Shown here: positions 22,590 to 30,246 of the stretch, piece by piece
How the letters are laid out: every line of letters begins with the position of its first letter
How positions within the stretch are numbered: the stretch's first letter is position 1
DNA from: Alligator mississippiensis
Taxonomy: Eukaryota; Chordata; Crocodylia; Alligatoridae
Assembly (NCBI RefSeq): GCF_030867095.1
Contig: NC_081828.1
Coordinates: forward strand, 48,709,434 to 48,773,433
DNA: 64,000 nt
Reading direction: 5' to 3'
Position numbers and translations under genes: made by a program
Notes under the pieces: model-generated
Seen by the model: only the letters and a program-made list of their open reading frames with translations
The model's database searches: none
What the model was told of the DNA's origin: nothing

Positions 22590-24075
22590 ATGGTTTTATA
22601 GCGTTATGGTAATTTGTCTGTCTCTTTAATTTCTGAGGATGGAATCCTTCTCCCTTGTTTACTTGCTGGTCTTGGGCATACTGTAAAATTAATCACTTCA
22701 TTAAGCCAATGCTTAATTTCTAAAAGGGCATCTAGAGTAGCTGGGAAAAAAGGTGTTGATTTACCTCTCCAAGTATCTGTGCATATGTGGGTTGGGCAGC
22801 TAACAGCAAAACCTTGGCTTGCCTCTAGGTCCCTGACACCCAGTTTTTAATTACTGTAACAGAACGATCTAGCTTTAGAGATCTTATACAAAAAGCATTT
22901 CTCCTAAGCATAAAAAAAAGGGGAAATAGCCAATGGTTGCCTAGTGACTGTGGTAAGATGGAGGCTCATTCACCACTAGTAACAGACTTTTCAAGACAGC
23001 TCAACTACCAGTTAGGTCACCTGTGCACAGTCTCATTGACCAGCATGCCCCAGTGTTCTTGCTGGTGTGGGGGTGGAAAACTCCCCATTGCTCTCAGTGT
23101 GAGCTGCTGCGTGTGGGTCACTTCTGAAAATCTGTCTGGTTCATTTAGGTGCTTTAATGAGATTTCAACCCCTAACTACTCTCTGTTTCCTTTTCTCTGG
23201 TTCTCTTATGGTATGATGAGGTAACATCCGGCTCAGAGCTTTTCCTATTTGTGCAGTAGCAGAGGATGTAAGCAAGCCAGCGTTGCTGTTTGGTCTTTTG
23301 GAGTGATTGACATATTTGCTTTGTTCTTAGTATAAACAGTGTTTCAGGATCTCGGATTTTTGGCACAGGTCTCTCAGAGGGAGGAGAAACTGGCCTGTAA
23401 AATTCTCATTGTGTATAGTTCTTTTCTTGGGCCCCAACTCAGCACAGTGCATAAGTGTGAGTTCATCTCTACTTAACAAAGCAGTTAAGCCCATTGACTT
23501 CAATAGCACATGCTTAAGTGCTTAGCTGAATTGGGGCCTCAATTTGAAGAGTCCCCAGGACTCCTTTGTGAATATATATCCTTCAGCCATAAGGCTCCCA
23601 GACTGTTATCATTACAAGCTGTGTATCTGAAAAACAACAAAGGATTTATAAACTGGAAATCACCATATTTTCCTAGTGCTACTCTAGGAGAAATCTGCTT
23701 TTACAAACAAGGGTCTTAGATACAGCATCTTGCTCTTAGTCCCTTCCTTGGGCTAGTCCAGATCTGGATCCAACCTACTAGCAGCACAGTGATCAGAATC
23801 CACATCCCAAGATTTTGGTGCTTTGGACCCTATGGTTGAGAATAGCGTTCCTGTCCATATGTACTAGTCTTTGGGGCAAATGAAACAGTTGTCTTGCATT
23901 TCAGTACAGGTGGCTGCTCCACCTGGCAGCAATGGAGAAAGAAGTGCACTCAAACCTAAGTGGGTGTGACCACTGATAACATTGCTCTCAGGTCCTGGAT
24001 GCTGTTGGCCCAGCCCTAGAAGGTGCTGTGTTCAGATCTGCTGGGTCACATCTAAATGATAAGCCAATAGAACTC
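22590..24075. other. No gene recognised
   Basis: Non-coding sequence. I see no transposon boundary, RNA gene or convincing exon. Confidence 0.45.
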
Positions 24076-24091
24076 CTGGTGCTCTGGTGAA

Positions 24092-24997
24092 GTGCCTGAA
24101 GATTGGAAGAAGGCCAATGTGGTGCCTATCTTCAAGAAAGTGAGGAAAATCGATCCGGCAAACTACAGGCCCATCAGTCTGACCTCTATCCTGGGGAAGG
24201 TCTTAGAAAAGATTATTAAAAAGGCCATTCTCAACAGACTGGTGGACAGCAACATCCTGAGGGATAGCCAGCATGGGTTTGTTGTGGGTAGGTCTTGCTT
24301 GACCAACCTTATCTTCTTTTATGACCAGGTGACCTATCACCTGGACAAGAGAGAGGAGATTGACGTCATATATCTTGACTTAAAAAAAGCCTTTGATCTG
24401 GTATCCCATGACCACCTCTTGGTAAAACTGGCCAACTGTGGCCTCAGGTCCACCATGATCCGCTGGCTGGGGAATTGGCTCTGTGGTCAGACCCAGAGGG
24501 TGGTGTTTGACGGAAGTCAATCATCATGGTGCCCTGTGACCTGTGGGGTCCCCCAAGTCTCTGTCCTTGGACCTAGATTGTTCAACATCTTCATTAATGA
24601 TGTGGACATTGGAATCAGAAGCAGACTGGCCAAGTTCGCCGATGATACCAAACTCTGGGGTAAAGCATCCACACCTGAGGACAGGGAGGCGATCCAGGCT
24701 GACCTTGACAGGCTCAAGAATTGGGCAGATGAGAACCTGATGGTGTTTAACCCCGAAAAATGCAAGGTTCTCCACTTTGGGAGGAAAAACCTGCAGCATC
24801 CTTATAGGCTAGGCAGTGCTACGTTGGTTAGCACTATAGATGAAAGGGACTTGGGGGTCATGATTGACCACAAGATGAATATGAGCCTTCAATGTGATGC
24901 TGCAGCCAGTAAAGCAAGAAAACACTGGCTTGCATCCATAGATGCTTCTCAAGCAAATCCCAGGACGTCATTTTCCCATTGTACTTGGGCTTGGTGA
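24092..24997 (+). pseudogene. CR1 reverse transcriptase, palm and fingers
   Basis: Domain order over 301 codons: ANYRPISLTSILGKVLEK (domain 1, residues 23-40), DSQHGFVVGRSCLTN (58-72), VIYLDLKKAFDLVSH (92-106, first catalytic Asp at 96), CGVPQVSVLGPRLFN (151-165) and KFADDTKLWG (181-190, catalytic Asp pair). The usual GVPQGSVL motif reads GVPQVSVL. The ATG is only the first in the retained piece; the real CR1 start and the endonuclease domain were lost by 5' truncation. Frame is lost after about residue 290. Confidence 0.85.
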
Positions 24998-25335
24998 GGC
25001 TGCAGCTGGAGTACTGTGTCCAGTTTTGGGCTCCACAATTCAAAAAGGATGTGGAGAAGCTTGAGAGATTCCAGAGAAGAGCCATGCGCATGATCAGAGG
25101 TCAGGAAAACAAACCTTACAGTAACAGGCTGAGAGCTATGGGACTCTTTAGCCTGGAAAAGTGCAGGCTCAGGGTTGATTTGATGGCCACCTATAAGTTT
25201 ATCAGGGGTGTTCACCAGGATCTGGGGGGACAATTGTTCACCAGAGCACCCCAAGGGATGATAAGGTTGGGTGGTTATAAACTCCTGCAAGACCGTTTCA
25301 GGCTGGACATAAGGAAGAATTTCTTTACTGTCTGA
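24979..25335 (+). pseudogene. CR1 ORF2 C-terminal segment
   Basis: This frame continues the CR1 protein after a frameshift relative to 24,092-24,997. Typical C-terminal motifs are [37 protein letters not shown] and [12 protein letters not shown]. It ends in a stop where other copies continue for about 45 residues to 'RHLAGVI'. Confidence 0.85.
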
Positions 25336-25529
25336 GCCCCCAAGGTCTGGAATAGCCTGCCATTGGAGGTGGTTCATGCACCTACATTGAACGCCTTCAA
25401 GATAAATTTGGATGCTTATCTTGCTGGGATCCTATGACCCCAGCTGATTTCCTGCCCCTTGGGCAGGGGGCTGGACTCGATGATCTTCCGAGGTCCCTTC
25501 CAGCCCTAATGTCTATGAAATCTATGAAA

Positions 25530-26627
25530 CAGACTACCTGGCAAGCAGAGAATGAAACTTGAGTGTTTTCCCCTCTAGTGTGTAGATATGAGGTGGCAGC
25601 TAATGCTGAGCACCACTATGGGCCTCGGCTTTTTGTTCTTTTGAAATGCTGTCTGGCACCTACTCTAGCACTTACCATACGTAGTTGAAACCCACATGTA
25701 CAAGTGCATACTCCTGCCTCCTTTTTATTGATGGCTGAAACTGCTTCAGACAGTGACTCCTCTGAAGTTGTTCTTCCTGACTTGCCAGTTGGCTGGAAAC
25801 TATCATTAACAAAGAACTTCCTTGAAGACAAAGGAAAGTCTCTGGCTGCAGAGTATGAGCGTTGACACCCAGCACAGAATGCAGATAAATGTGGTAGCAG
25901 GTGCCAACATGTAGGTTTGGGTGATTATGTCAGAAAGGCAGGAGGGGATAGAGTGGGAAGAGAGATAATTAATAGAGTAGGTGCTTCCTTGGGAGCTGGG
26001 TTCAATTCCCTGCTGTGCCACAGACTCCTTGTATGATGTTAGGCAGGTTGCATAACTTCTGTTGGTCTCAGTTCTCAATCTATTAAATGGGAATAATAGC
26101 ACTGCCCTGCCATGTGGGGTTGCTGTGTGGATAAATACAACAAAAGGTGGTTAGCTACTCAGATACTATAATAGTGGGAGCCATAAAGGTTCCTTAGATA
26201 AGTAAAGTGGGTAAGGAGGTAAAGCCCCATACCTAGAACTGGTCAGATGACATTCTTTTTTTGTTCAGAAGTCAAACAAAAAAAATAGCTGGGAAATTGA
26301 TTTGGCTCAAACTGAAACAGGATTTAGGTTGGTGATCAATTAAACAAACAAAACAAACCCCCCCCAAAAAATCTCAAAGTTGAGTTTCAAAGTTAGTCCA
26401 GCTACATGAGAGAGTTTTGTGGCTTATAGCCTTGAGGAAAGAGTACCTGTGTATGTGGGAAGAAGTGAAAGCTTGTTCCTCTTGCCTCACACAAATACAC
26501 CTCACCTGTCTGCATACTGCTGTTTGACTTGACTCAAGAGATCCCTTCCAGTTCTTCCAGTCCTAGTCCTCTATTTTCTCTGATATGTGGGAAGTGAATC
26601 TTTTACACTCACACCCTGTGAGACCTT
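25530..26627. other. No gene recognised; flank of provirus
   Basis: Non-coding sequence between CR1 and the provirus. A MIR-like SINE lies at 25,990-26,195. Confidence 0.45.
25990..26195 (+). repeat. MIR-like SINE
   Basis: 'ttcaattccctgctgtgcca' then 'ggcaggttgcataacttctg', 'aatgggaataatagcactgc' and 'gggttgctgtgtggataaat' follow the MIR order from the 5' side to the 3' conserved region. Confidence 0.55.
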
Positions 26628-26632
26628 CCTAT

Positions 26633-27329
26633 TGTGCGGGCCGGGAGCGATCCAGGCCCTTTTTTGCGCCGCGCGGGCTGTGGTCAGCAGCCCGGGCACG
26701 CTGGGTCAGAGAAAACAGGCCCACACACTAGAATTAGGCACGGACACGTAATGGTTGATTCAAGATTGTTTACTTACACCGAAGATGGTCGCGGTGTAGG
26801 CTGGACAGTTTCCCAGGCACAGCTTCACTTAAATCCTCGTTTGAGGACTCAGACAATATTCGGATCACTCCCACAGAGTTGTCGAGGCTCCATGGATCCT
26901 TTTGCGTGCAGGGAAGAGGGATACGTCGAGGATTGCGAACGGCGACGGGGAGAGGCTAGAGGCTGATCAGACCTCTGTTGCCTGCTTGAAATGCGCTGGG
27001 TCCAATAGGCTCCACAGCACTTAGAGATCTTCACACAGTGTGAAGTCTCCTCCTCCTGGTGTTCGTGGAGTCCTCCAACTTGGGCGGAAACCACTCAAGC
27101 TTTTTATACAGCTAGCAAGCCAATCACTAGCTGCCACGTGTGAATAATTTCACGCAAGCCAATAATGGGGCTCGAATTATAATACAAATGGCGGGAACTC
27201 TTTGCACCGTGCATCTCTGTGCTGCAAAGAAGAAATGCACACTGCAAAGAAAGCTACAAATTGGCGGGAAAATAATTCAGTGGTGCCAAAGTGCACACAA
27301 AACAAAAATCACACCCTTGGGTTGTGACA
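26633..27329 (-). repeat. 3' LTR of the provirus
   Basis: The 697-bp partner of the 5' LTR. By hand alignment I count about 30 differences, mostly transitions and often CpG changed to TpG or CpA. TATAAAAA lies at 27,108-27,101. A variant AGTAAA (complement of TTTACT at 26,769-26,774) is the only polyadenylation-like hexamer I find in the terminal part; AATAAA is absent there. Confidence 0.85.
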
Positions 27330-27338
27330 TCCCCCCTT
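27330..27338 (-). other. Polypurine tract
   Basis: AAGGGGGGA lies immediately before the 3' LTR on the minus strand, the position needed for priming second-strand synthesis. It is short but uninterrupted. Confidence 0.65.
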
Positions 27339-27758
27339 GCTGAAGGCACAACTGAATTATGCTGCACGCTTGTCATTCGAGTGATCCAGAGCTTTATCAT
27401 GAGGCGTCAAACGAACAAACAAACAAACAAACATAAAATTCCCCAACATAAAATTCGCTCTCCTGGGATTGAGTTGCACAATAACCAACACAAATACACA
27501 TAATCAGATTCATAACAAAACTACACGATCAGGGCTTCAGTGGGCGTCATGGTGAAGTCGTACGTCAGGCCCTCACTTCTTCCGATGATGTTATCCTTCT
27601 CAGGGCTTCTCTTTACCATGCACTCTGAATTCCGGATCTGTAAACAAAAAACTCTAAAAAAAAAATAGGTTAACGCATCTCAACATATTTACAAAGTTTC
27701 CAGGGAACTTTACTATAATACAAGTGCTCACCACTCTAAACTACCCTCTCTTGTACAC
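27339..27758 (-). other. Proviral 3' untranslated interior
   Basis: Between the 88-codon frame and the purine tract there is no open frame of note. It carries a short GTTT run (plus-strand AAAC at about 27,413-27,431). An envelope or polymerase gene would be expected near here in a full provirus; nothing of the kind is seen. Confidence 0.6.
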
Positions 27759-28025
27759 TCAACTAGATGAAATTGTCGAGGAGCCATTGTCTAGCTCTTC
27801 TAGATAACGGAGACCTAACTCATAGGCCAGCTGCCATTGACCTGCGTCCCCTAAAATCCTAAGCTGCCGCTTATTGAGTCCAGGACGCTGTAGGAGAAAT
27901 CCAAACATGTATCGCTCTTCTGGTGTTCTCTGTGGCAATGATGGAAGATCGGATTCACGGTGCCTTGTGCCTTGAATCTCGGTTGGGTGTCGACGGTCCC
28001 GATTAATAGATAATCTTGGCTCCAT
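27759..28025 (-). CDS. In-frame 88-codon extension after the Gag-like stop
   Basis: This frame begins 12 nt after the UGA of the Gag-like frame and is in the same reading frame. It may be the original C-terminus cut off by a nonsense change, or a readthrough product, or a separate small protein. Its sequence is hydrophilic and basic at first (RDRRHPTEI) with a helical-looking end (LAYELGLRYLEELDN). No known domain recognised; no zinc knuckle or protease motif (no DTG/DSG). Confidence 0.4.
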   Translation of the reverse strand: MEPRLSINRDRRHPTEIQGTRHRESDLPSLPQRTPEERYMFGFLLQRPGLNKRQLRILGDAGQWQLAYELGLRYLEELDNGSSTISSS

Positions 28026-28037
28026 CAGGATACGCAG

Positions 28038-29552
28038 TCATGACAACTGACGAAGGAGATTACACACGGGTTGGTTCACCATTGGGTTGAGCAGAATCCG
28101 GAGGACGATGACGTTCTTTTGCCCATAAACCTCAAGACAACTATCTAGGCTGTGAACGGTTACTGGAACGGTTCCAAGGTCTCGTAGATGACGATGAGGC
28201 CATGGTCTTATTCGCTGGAGTGATGTCAATCCCAGTGCACATGCTCTGGGGTTCCAGGCACAGTACGAGACTCCGATGATTGCTAACATGAATTGTTCTG
28301 CATCGGTATGTTCTGGCCATCCTTCATGCCATACGTGGGCTTTTTGACCGATCAGTCCTGCAACAAGCGCTGGCAGTGGGATAGGCCAGTGAACGTTGAC
28401 CGCTATCATGTCGATGTCAGTGACATGTCCTCTACTCCACGAAGCTTGTCTGACTAAGAAGCTTGCTTCTTCCTGGTTCAGCATGTCGGATCCAAGTTCC
28501 ACGACTAAACGTCCCAACCATACAGCTAGAGTCTCTTCAGGCTGGATTCTTGATTCTCTACACAAATCCTGCAATTCAGTTCTGGTGCGAGCATAGTAGG
28601 CAGTAGCAACTTGATTAGTCGTTGTTGTAGGCTGAACTGCCGCTGCGGGAGTTATTGCTGCTGTTACTGCTTCAGGCAGGAGGGGCGGATGCACTCCTCT
28701 GCTCGATTCTCCCTTTCGTCGGCAGGAAGGCGTGGTCAGCAGAGGTGTCGCCGTGTTGCTAGGCGGGGTTGCTGGCAACGACGCTGCGTCGATGGGCGGA
28801 GTCGCTGACCGAACTCTCGCGGATTCCCCCGAAGCTCCACCCTTCTTTTCTGGTTCTTCCATGCGGTCTCCCTCTTGCTCGGCGCCATCTTGGGCTGGCG
28901 TTTCAGGATCCCTTTTCTCAGCCTCTTCTTTGACCGCTTGAACAGCCATACGCAGCTGGGCCTTTAAACTTAAATTCTTGTTCATTAAATCAGCAATTGT
29001 ACGGAATGTTGCACTTAATTCTCCCCCCTTGTCGTACCGCGGGGCCACCCTCTCATCTGCGGTGCGTTCCTCCGTCTCCAGATCTTCGCGGAGCTCGGAT
29101 GGAAGCTTGCGACCCCTTAATCTAGACACCATGAGGGGAGGGAACCGGCCGATCGGCACTGGCTCTTCACTCTCCCGAGCATATCGTAGGCATCGGGCAC
29201 ACTCCCGGGTGAGGGTCGGGTTCACTGCGCCCGTCGGGTTGACTCTGGTGAGGGACACAGTATCGAGGGGCCTGAACAGGACCTGCTTATCGCTCATTAT
29301 ACACCCGAACGCCGCGGGGAGCAAATACACTTCTCTCTCTTTCGGGGCTCCGTCTTCGGAGGCTCCCTCTTCTCCCTTCAGTGAAAGGCATCCGCTGACA
29401 AATCTCTCACCCGTTCCGCCCACCTGGTGGTAAGTGATATGCGCCTCCAGCTCCTCAAAACTTTTCACTTGGAGTTTGTTATCGCGCCAAGGGCAGTTCT
29501 TAACTAATTCCAGCTCTAGTGTGTTTTCTCCTGATCCCATCCTCGTCGCCAT
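28038..29552 (-). CDS. Gag-like protein of the provirus
   Basis: A 504-codon intact frame. By sequence: a mixed N-terminal region (about 1-165); a probable coiled coil (about 185-212, LMNKNLSLKAQLRMAVQAVK); a Pro/Thr/Ala/Glu-rich linker (about 213-312); and a mostly helical C-terminal region (about 313-504) with TLAVWLGRLV near 341-350. This layout resembles retroviral Gag (matrix-like, coiled coil, linker, capsid-like), and the 'WLGRL' part recalls class III Gag; neither is proven. No CCHC zinc knuckle is present. The first ATG overlaps the LTR end and primer-binding site, so Met5 could be the real start. It ends at a UGA followed in frame by further coding sequence. A comparator worth testing is the single-ORF chicken ENS-1/ERNI retroelement. 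Confidence 0.65.
   Translation of the reverse strand: MATRMGSGENTLELELVKNCPWRDNKLQVKSFEELEAHITYHQVGGTGERFVSGCLSLKGEEGASEDGAPKEREVYLLPAAFGCIMSDKQVLFRPLDTVSLTRVNPTGAVNPTLTRECARCLRYARESEEPVPIGRFPPLMVSRLRGRKLPSELREDLETEERTADERVAPRYDKGGELSATFRTIADLMNKNLSLKAQLRMAVQAVKEEAEKRDPETPAQDGAEQEGDRMEEPEKKGGASGESARVRSATPPIDAASLPATPPSNTATPLLTTPSCRRKGESSRGVHPPLLPEAVTAAITPAAAVQPTTTTNQVATAYYARTRTELQDLCRESRIQPEETLAVWLGRLVVELGSDMLNQEEASFLVRQASWSRGHVTDIDMIAVNVHWPIPLPALVAGLIGQKAHVWHEGWPEHTDAEQFMLAIIGVSYCAWNPRACALGLTSLQRIRPWPHRHLRDLGTVPVTVHSLDSCLEVYGQKNVIVLRILLNPMVNQPVCNLLRQLS
29534..29551 (-). other. Primer-binding site, tRNA-Ser(GCU) type
   Basis: Read on the minus strand directly after the LTR CA end, TGGCGACGAGGATGGGAT is complementary over 18 nt to ...ATCCCATCCTCGTCGCCA. 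That matches the 3' end of vertebrate tRNA-Ser(GCU) as I remember it. The site has zero spacing from the LTR and overlaps the first codons of the Gag-like frame. Confidence 0.75.
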
Positions 29553-30246
29553 GTGCGGGCCGGGAGCGATCCAGGCCCTTTTTCACGCTGCGCGGGCTGT
29601 GGCCAGCAGCCCGGGCACGCTGGGTCAGAGAAAACAGGCGGCATGCTAGAATTAGTTATGGACGCGTAATGGTTGATTCAAGATTGTTTACTTACACCGA
29701 AGATGGTTGCGGTGTAGGCTGGACAGTTTCCCAGGCACAGCTCCGCTTAAATCCTCGTTTGAGGACTCAGACAATATTCGGATCACTCCCACGGAGTTGT
29801 AGAGGCTCCGTGGATCCTTTTGCGCGCAGGGAGAGGGATACGTCGAGGATTGCGAACGGCGACGGGGAGAGGCTAGAAGCTGATCAGACCCCTGTTGCCT
29901 GCTTGAAATGCGCTGGGTCCAATAGGCTCCGCAGCACTTAGAGATCTTCACACAGCGTGAAGTCTCCTCCTCCTGGTGTTCGTGGAGTCCTCCAACTTGG
30001 GCGGAAACCACTCAAGCTTTTTATACGGCTAGCAAGCCAATCACTAGCCACCACGTGGGAATAATTTCACGCAAGCCAATAATGGGGCTCGAATTATAAT
30101 ACAAATGGCGGGAACTCTTTGCACCGTGCATCTCTGTGCTGCAAAGAAGAAATGCACACTGCAAAGAAAGCTACAAATTGGCGGGAAAATAATTCAGTGG
30201 TGCCAAAGCACACACAAAACAAAAATCACACCCTTGAGTTGTGACA
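29552..30246 (-). repeat. 5' LTR of the provirus
   Basis: This is the LTR upstream of the coding region on the minus strand (695 bp). U3 runs from 30,246 down to a TATAAAAA box at 30,025-30,018, so the RNA start is expected near 29,990. Inverted CCAAT boxes and two GGCGGGAA motifs lie upstream of the TATA box. A GTAAGT (29,695-29,690) and an overlapping AGTAAA lie in the R/U5 part. The last A of the LTR is the first base of the Gag-like start codon. Confidence 0.85.
30018..30187 (-). promoter_or_regulatory. U3 promoter: TATA, inverted CCAAT, E2F-like motifs
   Basis: On the minus strand TATAAAAA occupies 30,025-30,018. Upstream are two inverted CCAAT boxes (plus-strand CCAAT at about 30,037 and 30,076) and two GGCGGGAA motifs (30,107-30,114 and 30,180-30,187), the second inside TTGGCGGGAAAA, a good E2F-type sequence. 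A CACGTG E-box lies near 30,052. All except the perfect E-box are also present in the 3' LTR. NF-Y plus E2F sites are typical of cell-cycle promoters; use here is an inference. Confidence 0.5.

Larger units (their letters stand above)
24078..25528 (+). mobile_element. CR1 LINE with long RT frame
   Basis: The 5'-truncated copy starts at RT domain 1 ('VPEDWKKANVVPIFKK') and runs to the CR1 tail ('tctatgaaatctatgaaac'). It is one of the two better-preserved CR1s here: the catalytic FADD box is intact and one frame stays open for 301 codons. A frameshift near 24,950 and a stop near 25,336 inactivate it. Confidence 0.9.
26633..30246 (-). mobile_element. Complete non-autonomous endogenous retrovirus, single-ORF
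   Basis: Two direct repeats of 697 and 695 bp bound a 2,222-bp interior. Both begin TGTCACAAC and end GCCCGCACA on the minus strand. The 5-bp sequence CCTAT flanks both sides (26,628-26,632 and 30,247-30,251), so this is one intact integration. A primer-binding site (29,534-29,551) and a short purine tract (27,330-27,338) sit where expected. The interior has one 504-codon frame and an 88-codon in-frame continuation after UGA; no protease, RT, RNase H, integrase or envelope sequence is visible. TG...CA ends with a 5-bp duplication fit class III (ERV-L-like) endogenous retroviruses, which is an inference. It would need enzymes from a relative to move. Confidence 0.85.

Noticed and set aside
27330..28037. 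Possible protease or envelope remnant downstream of the Gag-like frame
   Set aside because: No DTG/DSG, no hydrophobic membrane segment and no RT motif in any frame.
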